Below are positions 28,555 through 36,129 of a stretch of DNA of 64,000 nucleotides, piece after piece (position 1 is the stretch's first letter; every line of letters begins with the position of its first letter). Location: NCBI GenBank assembly GCA_003611745.1, contig RAYF01000026.1:16878-80877 (forward strand), written 5' to 3'. The notes under the pieces were generated by a model. It was given only the letters and a program-made list of their open reading frames with translations, was not told the origin of the DNA and ran no database searches. Position numbers and translations under genes: made by a program. Origin of the DNA: a bacterium D16-36 (GTDB lineage: Bacteria; Bacillota; Clostridia; Lachnospirales; Lachnospiraceae).

Positions 28555-29568
28555 ATGAGAAAAAAACTTTTAGCAACCGTATTAGCTGCTAGCATGGTAC
28601 TTTCATTAGCACCATTATTTCCAGCGAATACAGGAACTGTAGTATGTGCTGAGGAAGTTAATGAAGCAGTCGGCGCAGAGGACAAATCATCAGCATGGTG
28701 GACAGCATTTAGTAAGCCTTACAAATTGGAGGCAGGCAAGTCGCTGACAGTGGAATTAGATAATTATGGAAATAGCACAAATGTTTGGAATAATTATGTA
28801 ATGGTCTTTACAAATGATGGTTCTACTGTTCCAGCTGCGGAAGCTCCGGCAGGGCACAAGGAATTTGCGGTAGTCCGTGCTGACAACTGGGGATGGGGCG
28901 GAGGTGACAATAAGTCGCTTTCAGGTGATGATATCATCTATACCAGTACATATGCTGATGAAGCTGCTTTTAAGGATATTATGTCTGACGCACATGGAAC
29001 ATTAACTTTTGAGAGAACAGGAGCTGTCATTAAGGTATCTGGCAAATTTGTTTCTAATGCAGATGCTTCAAAGTCATATGAGCGTACAGTAACTCTTACT
29101 ACAGAAGATTCGTCAGATGTTTTCGTAAATTTCACTGTAGATAATTCATATTTGAAGATTAAATCTGTAACTGCTGGAGAGCCTGGTTCACCAAGTGATC
29201 CGACACCAACGCCGGACACACCAGATACTCCAACCCCGACACCAGACATACCGGATACTCCAGATCCGACACCAACGCCAGATGTTCCGGATACTCCAGA
29301 TGATCCAGATCCAGAAACACCGGCTAAGAAGACAATGAAGCTTAGCAAAGTTTCTGTTAAAAAGAATGCAACAAAGATTACTGGTACAGTGTCTGTTAGT
29401 AAAGCAACGGTAAAGGTTAAAGTTGGCAAGAACGCTTATAAGAAAGCAACTGTAAAGAATAAAAACTTTACTTTAAAGGTTGCTAAATTAAAGAAGGGCA
29501 CGAAAGTAACTATCAAAGTAACAAAGTCTGGATATAAGACACTTACTAAGAGTTACAATGTAAAATAA
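28555..29568 (+). CDS. Secreted beta-sandwich protein with Thr/Pro linker and lysine-rich C-terminal domain
   Basis: 337 aa; AGGAGG ribosome site. Signal peptide (about 1-32, cleavage near VCAEE). Residues ~40-205 form a tryptophan-rich, probably all-beta domain (SSAWWTAFSKPYKLEAGKSL; VVRADNWGWGGG) that resembles accessory carbohydrate-binding modules, though I cannot name a family. Residues ~208-255 are a Pro/Thr/Asp linker of TPTPDTPDTP-type repeats. Residues ~258-337 are a small lysine-rich beta domain (SVKKNATKITGTVSVSKATV) of the bacterial Ig type. No catalytic motif is visible. Probably a surface or wall-associated glycan-binding protein. Confidence 0.65.
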   Translation: MRKKLLATVLAASMVLSLAPLFPANTGTVVCAEEVNEAVGAEDKSSAWWTAFSKPYKLEAGKSLTVELDNYGNSTNVWNNYVMVFTNDGSTVPAAEAPAGHKEFAVVRADNWGWGGGDNKSLSGDDIIYTSTYADEAAFKDIMSDAHGTLTFERTGAVIKVSGKFVSNADASKSYERTVTLTTEDSSDVFVNFTVDNSYLKIKSVTAGEPGSPSDPTPTPDTPDTPTPTPDIPDTPDPTPTPDVPDTPDDPDPETPAKKTMKLSKVSVKKNATKITGTVSVSKATVKVKVGKNAYKKATVKNKNFTLKVAKLKKGTKVTIKVTKSGYKTLTKSYNVK

Positions 29569-29607
29569 AAAACAATCCTACATATAGTTTTCTCATTACT
29601 TTTTATA

Positions 29608-29635
29608 GGGAATCGGATAGCCGGTTCCCTTTTTT
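29608..29635 (+). terminator. Rho-independent terminator
   Basis: GGGAATCGG (29608-29616), loop ATAG, CCGGTTCCC (29621-29629), then T6. Nine-bp stem with one G-U pair. Confidence 0.85.
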
Positions 29636-29640
29636 ATATA

Positions 29641-29728
29641 CTAGGAAAGTTCTCGATGTGTGGTGGTGCACCAACAAAAATGCTTTAGCATTTTTGCTAG
29701 GGCACAAGCGAAGTCTGTGCCCTTTTTT
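29641..29728 (+). repeat. Intergenic repeat element, copy 3 (complete)
   Basis: Box A CTAGGAAAGTTCTCGATGTG plus TGGTGG (29641-29666); hairpin CAAAAATGC (29675-29683)/GCATTTTTG (29688-29696); box B GGGCACA (29700-29706)...TGTGCCC (29716-29722) plus T6. Boxes match copy 1, but the central hairpin sequence is unrelated. Confidence 0.75.
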
Positions 29729-29808
29729 AGCTATATAGAAAAGAAGTGATATTGATTTCGAATAATTTTTTGGATATAATTAATTATAGATATATGAGGA
29801 GGATGATA

Positions 29809-30579
29809 GTGGATACAGATATGAAAAATGCAGCCAATGCAGCAAAAGAACTAGCCCAATATGATGAAAAGGCAAAAAGGCTGCTTAGCAATAAAAGTAT
29901 ACTGGCATATATATTAGTAAACGTTGTTGATGGATTTATGGGGATGAATCCGGAAGAAGTTGTGCCTTATATAGAGGGAGAACCGTACATTAGTGAAGTT
30001 CCAGTTGATTTGGGGCTGACAAATGCGATGTTAGAAAAAGACGGGGAGCGGATTGTGGGATTAAATACAGAAAATAGCGAAATCAATGAAGGGCTTATTC
30101 GGTTTGACATAATATTTTATGTTCGTATGAAAGATGGCTTATCACAGATAATAGTTAACATTGAAGCTCAGAAGGATGAACCGACTGGATATAGTATTCT
30201 AATGAATATAGTATTAATCGGTATAGCAAATAAACTTCCAGAGCATGAAGATAAATATGAGGTGCATCGCCTGCTGAGTGCATTGTTGTCAACGGATATA
30301 TCTGCTGCTGAGAAATTGGAGATTATTGAAACAGAATATAATATTCCAATAGATGATAGAATGAGGGAGGAAGTGAGTATAATGTGTAATTTGAGTCAGG
30401 GGATTCTGGAAAGAGGTGAAGCAAGGGGTGAAGCAAGGGGTGAGGCAAGAGGTGAGGCTAAGGCAGAGGCTAAATTTATTAAAAGCATGTATACAAGTGG
30501 TTATTCCCTAGAGCAGATAGCAGAAGTGATAGAAAAGAGTATAGAAGAAGTAAGGGGAATTTTGCAAAAGGCGTTGTAA
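29809..30579 (+). CDS. PD-(D/E)XK nuclease (transposase-associated family), internally deleted
   Basis: About 256 aa from GTG 29809, chosen because GAGGAGG lies 6-7 nt upstream and the product begins as family members do (NAAKELAQYDEKAKRLL). The conserved start of the nuclease fold is present: RFDIIFYVRM and IIVNIEAQKDE, containing the D and ExK residues of the PD-(D/E)XK core. Then the sequence jumps from GYSILMNI straight to the segment that, in full members I know, lies some 70-80 residues later (EVHRLLSALLSTDISAAEKL, IPIDDRMREEVSIMCNLSQG). The C-terminus has a four-fold GEAR/GEAK repeat. It looks like an in-frame deletion derivative, perhaps inactive. It stands alone between a repeat element and the reductase gene. 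Confidence 0.65.
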   Translation: MDTDMKNAANAAKELAQYDEKAKRLLSNKSILAYILVNVVDGFMGMNPEEVVPYIEGEPYISEVPVDLGLTNAMLEKDGERIVGLNTENSEINEGLIRFDIIFYVRMKDGLSQIIVNIEAQKDEPTGYSILMNIVLIGIANKLPEHEDKYEVHRLLSALLSTDISAAEKLEIIETEYNIPIDDRMREEVSIMCNLSQGILERGEARGEARGEARGEAKAEAKFIKSMYTSGYSLEQIAEVIEKSIEEVRGILQKAL

Positions 30580-30658
30580 AACCTATTAGAATAGGGTAGT
30601 ATAATAGTTTAGAAAAAGGCCGTAAAAAAATATAGAATGTATGAGGTGAGTCAAGAGG

Positions 30659-32197
30659 ATGGATGCAAAACAATGGAGAGAGGATTACAAGGAGTTTGAA
30701 AAGGTTACAAGGCAGTTTTATGCAGGGGAAGTTACTGTACCGCAGTATAAGGGCTTTTCGGGCGGTTTTGGCAGCTATGCCCAGCGTGGGGGGAAGGCAA
30801 GTATGTTAAGGCTTCGTCTTCCGGGTGGCAGGGTGACAAAAGAGAAAATGAAATTTGTGGCGGACAGCATAAAAAAATATCAGATTGACAAGGTACACCT
30901 GACTACCTGCCAGACAATCCAGTTTCACAATTTGTCTGCTGATACAGTCTGCAGTCTCGCTGTGGAGGCTCTGGACTATGGAATAGTAACGAGAGGCGGG
31001 GGCGGTGATTTTCCGAGGAATGTGATGGTTTCCCCTCTTTCGGGGGTGGAGCAGGGGGAGTATTTTGATGTGGCGCCATATGCTGACAAGGCGGGAGATT
31101 ATTTAATGGGGCTGATAAAGACGGTAAAGTTGCCGAGAAAATTAAAAGTTTGCTTTTCAAATTCGCCGGCAAATGAAACACATGCTACATTCAGGGATTT
31201 AGGGTTTGCAGCTCGCAGTGACGGAAGGTTTGATGTATACAGTGCTGGCGGCCTTGGCAACAATCCCAAGATGGGGGTACTTTGTGCAGAGGGCATTGAT
31301 GGGACTAAGGTGCTGTATTACATTAAGGCAATGGTTAAGCTTTTTGTTTCTTATGGGAATTACGAAGTCCGCGCAAAGGCAAGGACAAGGTATATGCAGG
31401 ATGTTCTGGGTGAAAAATATGTCCAGGAGTTTCAAAAAAAGCTGGAGGAAGCATTTCGGGAAGAGAATCTGGACATAGAGGTTTCTGATACCGTCTATGA
31501 TAAATCAGGAGATGGGTCAGCTTTTGTGGATGGGCAGATGCCTGCAAGGGTGGTTCCACAGAAACAGGCCGGGCTTTATGCAGTAAAGTACCATCCAATC
31601 GGCGGCTGCCCTTCGCCGCAGAAATTAGTAGAAATCTGTGAGGCAGTTCAATTGATTGAACAGGCGGAGCTCCGTCTGGCGCCAGATGAAACGATGTATA
31701 TAATCAACTGTACTGCGAAGGAGGCAGAAAAAATATTGGCGATTACAGATGACGGGGCGGATACGCTCTTTGGGTCTTCTGTTGCATGTATTGGGGCGTC
31801 AATTTGCCAGGTGGGTGCGAGAGATTCCCAAAAGCTTTTGCAGGCACTGGTTCACGAAGAAAAGCAGTGGGATTTGCCGGACGGTGCATTGCCACAGATT
31901 CATATATCCGGCTGCCCTTCTTCCTGTGGGACACATCAGGTAGGACGGATTGGGTTCAGGGGAGGCATGAAAAAGGTAGATGGCAAGCCGGAGGCTGCGT
32001 TTGTGCTTTATGTTAATGGCAGGGACGGGGAGGATTGTGCCCGTTTTGGTGAGGAGATTGGAGTGATGCTGGAAACAGAAATTCCATCCTTTTTAAAAGC
32101 TCTGGGGAATACAGTTGCAGAGAGTGGAATGGATTTTGATGCATGGTATGAAAATAATGAAGACGTGTTTCGGAAAATTGCAGAGCCATATCTGTAA
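30659..32197 (+). CDS. Nitrite/sulfite reductase family protein (sirohaem and [4Fe-4S])
   Basis: 512 aa. Two ferredoxin-like half domains and a haem domain are arranged as in assimilatory nitrite/sulfite reductases. N-terminal half: MLRLRLPGGRVTKEKM and HLTTCQTIQFHNL, with the basic pocket TRGGGGDFPRNV. C-terminal half: HPIGGCPSPQKLVEI, then the cluster/sirohaem cysteines CIGASIC (C-x5-C) and SGCPSSC (C-x3-C). It would reduce nitrite or sulfite by six electrons in the cytoplasm, with ferredoxin as likely donor. No sirohaem synthesis, sulfate activation or transport genes flank it, so the substrate is open. Confidence 0.85.
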   Translation: MDAKQWREDYKEFEKVTRQFYAGEVTVPQYKGFSGGFGSYAQRGGKASMLRLRLPGGRVTKEKMKFVADSIKKYQIDKVHLTTCQTIQFHNLSADTVCSLAVEALDYGIVTRGGGGDFPRNVMVSPLSGVEQGEYFDVAPYADKAGDYLMGLIKTVKLPRKLKVCFSNSPANETHATFRDLGFAARSDGRFDVYSAGGLGNNPKMGVLCAEGIDGTKVLYYIKAMVKLFVSYGNYEVRAKARTRYMQDVLGEKYVQEFQKKLEEAFREENLDIEVSDTVYDKSGDGSAFVDGQMPARVVPQKQAGLYAVKYHPIGGCPSPQKLVEICEAVQLIEQAELRLAPDETMYIINCTAKEAEKILAITDDGADTLFGSSVACIGASICQVGARDSQKLLQALVHEEKQWDLPDGALPQIHISGCPSSCGTHQVGRIGFRGGMKKVDGKPEAAFVLYVNGRDGEDCARFGEEIGVMLETEIPSFLKALGNTVAESGMDFDAWYENNEDVFRKIAEPYL

Positions 32198-32376
32198 TCG
32201 TGGGAAATAAGTTTTAAGAATGCCGTTGTGATTTTCACTTTTTTGTGGAAAAAGTTTCCATGTGTTATTAAGAATTTCTTATAAATATCCGATATATACA
32301 ATAACGAGATTTGTGTGGCAGCGCATGATATGTGTAAATGCCCGGACGGAAATTCTTTCGAAAAGGTGGTGATATT

Positions 32377-33060
32377 ATGGCGGTTTCAGTAAATGCAAAT
32401 ACATTAACAAATAATAATACAGTCTTGAATTCAAAAACAAAAATGGCAACAAATTATGTTGCGAAGCATGCACAGAAGAAAACGTCGGCAGCGAACCTGT
32501 ACAGTGACGGAAAGAATGTTACACGGGTTATGGAAGGTTCTGAGCAGGATAAGCCGGAAAATGACAAGCTGCTACGCAAAATGCAGCTTTCCAAAACCCG
32601 TCTGGACGCACTGGGAGAATATTTTGATGCTGTGCAGACGGCAAAGACGGGAAGCGGTTCAAATGGCCTGCTTATGTTCCGGCGTGTCTCAAATCTGGCT
32701 GGCACACATAAAGAGTACAAAGAGTCGGAAAATCATAAAAATAAAAAATTAACAGATACTTTTGTCAGCGATCAGGTAGATGCCCTCCGTGAACTGCAGG
32801 AAGAGCTTTTAGAGGAGCAGATGCGCAGAACAGAAGAGAAGGAACAGGATGTGGATCAGAATGATAGCACCCGCGATACAGATCAAAATGATATTTCTGC
32901 CAAGGCAAGGGGGATGGAGAGGGACAAAGCAAAAACATCCCAGACAGTATCTGCTGCACAGGCGGAGAGGAAGCAGCAGGCTGGTGCAAAAGTTTATAAG
33001 AACAGTTTTGCAAATAAGCAGATTGGCAAGATGACGGCAAAAATGAATGGCATGATTTAA
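32377..33060 (+). CDS. Hypothetical protein, helical and charged
   Basis: About 227 aa from ATG 32377, with AAGGTGGTGAT upstream. I do not recognise a family. The N-terminus is polar and rich in Asn/Thr (VSVNANTLTNNNTVLNSK), the middle (about 60-100) contains ALGEYFDAVQTAKTGSG, and residues ~125-225 are very rich in Gln, Glu, Lys and Ala and look like a coiled coil or disordered helix. No signal peptide or membrane segment. It is flanked by the reductase gene and by a terminator plus repeat element. Confidence 0.55.
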   Translation: MAVSVNANTLTNNNTVLNSKTKMATNYVAKHAQKKTSAANLYSDGKNVTRVMEGSEQDKPENDKLLRKMQLSKTRLDALGEYFDAVQTAKTGSGSNGLLMFRRVSNLAGTHKEYKESENHKNKKLTDTFVSDQVDALRELQEELLEEQMRRTEEKEQDVDQNDSTRDTDQNDISAKARGMERDKAKTSQTVSAAQAERKQQAGAKVYKNSFANKQIGKMTAKMNGMI

Positions 33061-33079
33061 GAATATTCAAAGATTACGA

Positions 33080-33106
33080 GGGGGGACATTTTGTCCCCCT
33101 TTGTTA
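33080..33106 (+). terminator. Terminator hairpin after the hypothetical gene
   Basis: GGGGGAC (33081-33087) and GTCCCCC (33093-33099) form a G/C-rich stem with an ATTTT loop, followed by TTTGTTAC. Confidence 0.65.
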
Positions 33107-33108
33107 CT

Positions 33109-33219
33109 TTATAAGAAACTACTCGCTGTGTGGTGGACAAGGAACGCGGAGCGTTCCTGCAACAAGAATTTTCGCAGAAAATTCTTGCTAGGGCACAAGC
33201 GAAGTCTGTGCCCTTTTTT
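33109..33219 (+). repeat. Intergenic repeat element, copy 4 (complete, two inner hairpins)
   Basis: Box A ATAAGAAACTACTCGCTGTG plus TGGTGG (33111-33136). Two inner hairpins: GGAACGC/GCGTTCC (33141-33147/33151-33157) and CAAGAATTTTC/GAAAATTCTTG (33163-33173/33177-33187), the second nearly identical to that of copy 1. Box B: GGGCACA (33191-33197)...TGTGCCC (33207-33213) plus T6. Confidence 0.75.
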
Positions 33220-33283
33220 ATATACTGAAAATTGATTTCCGTGCGAAATCGGCGGCAAAGGTGTGCATTTTGGGCAGAAATCT

Positions 33284-33291
33284 GTTATAAT
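33284..33291 (+). promoter_or_regulatory. Extended -10 promoter for the VTC operon
   Basis: TGTTATAAT at 33283-33291 matches an extended -10; the -35 region is poor. The leader to ATG 33414 would be about 115 nt. Confidence 0.4.
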
Positions 33292-33413
33292 ATTTTGTTG
33301 TGGGCTGTTATCTGTCCTGCTTTTTTAAGAAACAGGTTTATGAAAGGGGGGTATATTGTTTTCTGCTGCATAGAATTGAGGTAAAGAACTTGATAACAGA
33401 AATAAGGGGGATT

Positions 33414-34139
33414 ATGGGAAAAGTAAATACGGTCTTTAAACGCTATGAGAAGAAGTATCTTTTGACGGCCAGCCAGCACATGTTGTTCCGGGAGCTTGCA
33501 GACGAATATATGCAGGTGGACGAGTATGGTGAGAGCACAGTCTGCAATATTTACTACGACACATCTAATTATGATTTGATCAGGGCTTCGATTGAAAAGC
33601 CCATATACAAAGAAAAACTGCGCATGCGGAGTTATGGCATTCCGAAACCGGGGGATTTGGTTTTTCTGGAAATTAAGAAAAAGTACAAAGGCATTGTCTA
33701 CAAAAGGCGCATTGCCCTGCCGTATGAAGAGGCTTGCCGGAGCATGGAACAGGGAGCTGTTGATGAGGGCAGGGGGCAGGTTGCAAAAGAGATAAATTAT
33801 TTTTTAAAGAGATATCATCTGGTTCCAAAGGTCTATCTGGCTTATGACAGGATAGCAATGTATGGAATGGAAGATGCTGATTTGAGGATGACATTTGATT
33901 TTCGGGTTCGGAGCAGGGAGGACAAGCTGGATTTGGCGCTGGGTGACGCCGGAAGGCTTCTCTTTGCAGACGGAGAAGTGATTCTTGAGATTAAAGTAAA
34001 GGATGTGTATCCTATGTGGCTGATAAGGGGGTTAGAAAAATTATCTATCTATCCATGCTCTTTTTCAAAATACGGCAATGTTTATAAAAAGTATCTTTTA
34101 TCCGGCTATCTGGAGGAGCTTGCTGCCACCGCACAATAG
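33414..34139 (+). CDS. VTC-domain polyphosphate polymerase-like protein
   Basis: 241 aa from ATG 33414, preceded by AAGGGGG; upstream in-frame codons give an implausible cysteine-rich start. The VTC tunnel fold is recognisable by its basic and acidic strands: VFKRYEKKYLLTASQ, CNIYYDTSNYDLIR, EKLRMRSYG, LVFLEIKKKYKGIVYKRRI, and the closing EVILEIKVKDVYPMWL. In yeast this domain makes polyphosphate from ATP; in Firmicutes it is usually found beside DUF4956 and carbohydrate-binding/CotH proteins, as here. The substrate in this setting is not known to me. No membrane segment, so it probably docks on the membrane protein encoded next. Confidence 0.82.
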   Translation: MGKVNTVFKRYEKKYLLTASQHMLFRELADEYMQVDEYGESTVCNIYYDTSNYDLIRASIEKPIYKEKLRMRSYGIPKPGDLVFLEIKKKYKGIVYKRRIALPYEEACRSMEQGAVDEGRGQVAKEINYFLKRYHLVPKVYLAYDRIAMYGMEDADLRMTFDFRVRSREDKLDLALGDAGRLLFADGEVILEIKVKDVYPMWLIRGLEKLSIYPCSFSKYGNVYKKYLLSGYLEELAATAQ

Positions 34140-34249
34140 TGCTGCTTCAATATTAAAGGAAACGGCACAGCGGGATTTTTGGCAGAGGAATACAGGGAGA
34201 GGATTGTTAAACGAAGGCTATAATAAAATATTCAAAAATGGAGGGGAAA

Positions 34250-34927
34250 ATGTTTGAGAGTGTGCTAATCAATAATGCGGCCAGTACATTGGGAATCCGT
34301 TCTGCGGCACTTTGTACAGGGGCCTCACTGCTTTTTGGACTGATTATTGCGGTCTGTTATTATATCAGCGGTAAGAGTACAAAGGGGTTTTGTATTTCGC
34401 TGATCATGCTGCCTGCGCTGGTGCAGACGGTGATTATGCTGGTCAATGGCAATCTGGGGGCGGGTGTTGCTATCGTGGGGGCATTTAGTCTGGTTCGGTT
34501 CCGTTCTATTCCGGGAACCAGCAGAGAGATTACTTGTGTGTTTTTTGCAATGGTCGTAGGGCTGGCGGCAGGTATGGGCTATCTGACTTATGGGGCATTT
34601 ATCTGTATTTTTGTGGGGGCTGTGATGGTTCTTTTGGCGTTTTTTCCAATACATAGCAGGGAGGAGCGGATGCAGACCCTGAGTATAACAATATATGAGG
34701 ATTTGGATTATACTACGATATTCGATGATTTATTTGAAGAATATTTAAAGCACTATGAACTGGAAACGGTTAAGACCACCAATATGGGGAGCATGTATCA
34801 GATTACTTACCGGATTGAGCAGAAAAACCGGAAGAGGGAGAAGGAGTTTATTGATGAACTCCGCTGCCGTAATGGGAATCTGACGATTGTATGTGGGAGA
34901 GCCGTCCTGCCGCTGGAGCAGCTATAA
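34250..34927 (+). CDS. DUF4956 membrane protein
   Basis: 225 aa from ATG 34250, with GGAGGGG upstream. Four hydrophobic segments lie in the first 140 residues; the motif GNLGAGVAIVGAFSLVRFRS is characteristic of DUF4956. The C-terminal ~80 residues are a soluble domain (ITIYEDLDYTTIFDDLFEEY) resembling a small alpha/beta regulatory fold. In many Firmicutes this family follows a VTC-domain gene; together they may form a membrane machine that makes or exports polyphosphate, which is inference from gene neighbourhood. Confidence 0.8.
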   Translation: MFESVLINNAASTLGIRSAALCTGASLLFGLIIAVCYYISGKSTKGFCISLIMLPALVQTVIMLVNGNLGAGVAIVGAFSLVRFRSIPGTSREITCVFFAMVVGLAAGMGYLTYGAFICIFVGAVMVLLAFFPIHSREERMQTLSITIYEDLDYTTIFDDLFEEYLKHYELETVKTTNMGSMYQITYRIEQKNRKREKEFIDELRCRNGNLTIVCGRAVLPLEQL

Positions 34928-35014
34928 TCATGAGATGGGCTGCCCGCAGCTTGCTGCAGGGTTTGGCCTGACAGGATAAGGAATGGTAAAAGGTTTATAA
35001 GGGAGGGCATTAAA

Positions 35015-36097
35015 ATGAGTAAATTATTAACCAAGTTTAGTATAATAGGAGCTGTAATATTATTTTCGCTGTTGTTGTTGCTGCCAGCTTCTAACAGCGT
35101 TGCTGCATCTTCTAAGAAGCTGGAGAGCGGGAAGATTGCAACATCAAACGGAAAATTTAGTGTCAATACGAAGAAGAAAACAGTTACCATAAAGAAGAGT
35201 GGTACCTATCAGCTTTCTGGAAAAATTGGTACCTATCAGGTTGTGATTGGAACCAGTGATTTAAAAGTGACAATTGTGCTTAATAATGTGACATGCAGCA
35301 ACAAAAAGACTTCATGCATTTATAACAGCAAGAAGTCAACTAGTCTGTCCATTCAGACAAAAAAAGGCAGCCGGAACCAGTTTACTGGGCCGTCGAAGTT
35401 TGTGATTGCTGCCGGGAAATCAACTCCGGATGCAGTGATTTTCAGTGATGGGGATTTGAAACTGGAGGGGGCCGGAACCCTGACAGTTAAGGATACCTCC
35501 TCTAACGGTGATGCTGTCGGGAGTAAGAAAACAATCACCATGTCGTCCGGGACGGTAAATGTATCATCTAAGAAAGCGGGGCTTCATGCAGATGATATTG
35601 TGCTCCGTGGCGGTACATTGGCGGTGAAAGCAGATGATACCGGGGTAAAAGCATCCCAGACGGTGAAAATAGAGGGCGGAAGCTGTGATATAACTGCGGT
35701 TGACAAAGGGATTCAGGGCAAGGCAGGCGTAGTTATCAGGAAAGGGACGGTAAATATACAGGTAAGCAAGGCAAGCGGGCAGGCAGGAGAGGAAAAGTTT
35801 GATGACTTCCGGGGGATTTCGGCAGGTATTTCCGGCTCTAACGGAAAGAAGGCGGTTGCAGGCTCTATTGTTATCTCAGGGGGCAGCATTACGGTCCATT
35901 CGTATGGGGACTGTATCCACGCTGCGAATAATGTAACGATAACAGGAGGGACGTTTAATCTTATCAGCACGCAGGATGATGGCATTCAGGCAAAGTCCAT
36001 GTTGACAATCAGTGGAAACCCGAAATTTACGATTCACGCGGAGGGAAAGAAAGTGAAAGGTGAGGTTCAGAATATCGCTTCAAACATAAAATATTAA
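35015..36097 (+). CDS. Secreted carbohydrate-binding-domain protein (DUF4353 type)
   Basis: 360 aa. Signal peptide (about 1-31, cleavage near SVAAS) and a parallel beta-helix-like body built from repeated short strands (SDLKVTIVLNNVTCSN; DDIVLRGGTLAVKADDTG; NNVTITGGTFNLISTQDDGI). These match the DUF4353 carbohydrate-binding family often encoded with VTC and DUF4956 genes. No catalytic residues are evident. Probably the exported partner of this operon, located at the cell surface. Confidence 0.75.
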   Translation: MSKLLTKFSIIGAVILFSLLLLLPASNSVAASSKKLESGKIATSNGKFSVNTKKKTVTIKKSGTYQLSGKIGTYQVVIGTSDLKVTIVLNNVTCSNKKTSCIYNSKKSTSLSIQTKKGSRNQFTGPSKFVIAAGKSTPDAVIFSDGDLKLEGAGTLTVKDTSSNGDAVGSKKTITMSSGTVNVSSKKAGLHADDIVLRGGTLAVKADDTGVKASQTVKIEGGSCDITAVDKGIQGKAGVVIRKGTVNIQVSKASGQAGEEKFDDFRGISAGISGSNGKKAVAGSIVISGGSITVHSYGDCIHAANNVTITGGTFNLISTQDDGIQAKSMLTISGNPKFTIHAEGKKVKGEVQNIASNIKY

Positions 36098-36129
36098 AGA
36101 GTATGCCGGAAGGATAGGAGGAAATTATT

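Noticed and set aside
29200..29320. Tandem repeat of CCAGATACTCC-like units
   Set aside because: It encodes the Thr/Pro/Asp linker of the secreted beta-sandwich protein and needs no other explanation.
30415..30475. Short tandem repeat that could suggest a CRISPR-like array
   Set aside because: It is a coding repeat of GEAR/GEAK residues at the end of the nuclease relic, with no spacers.
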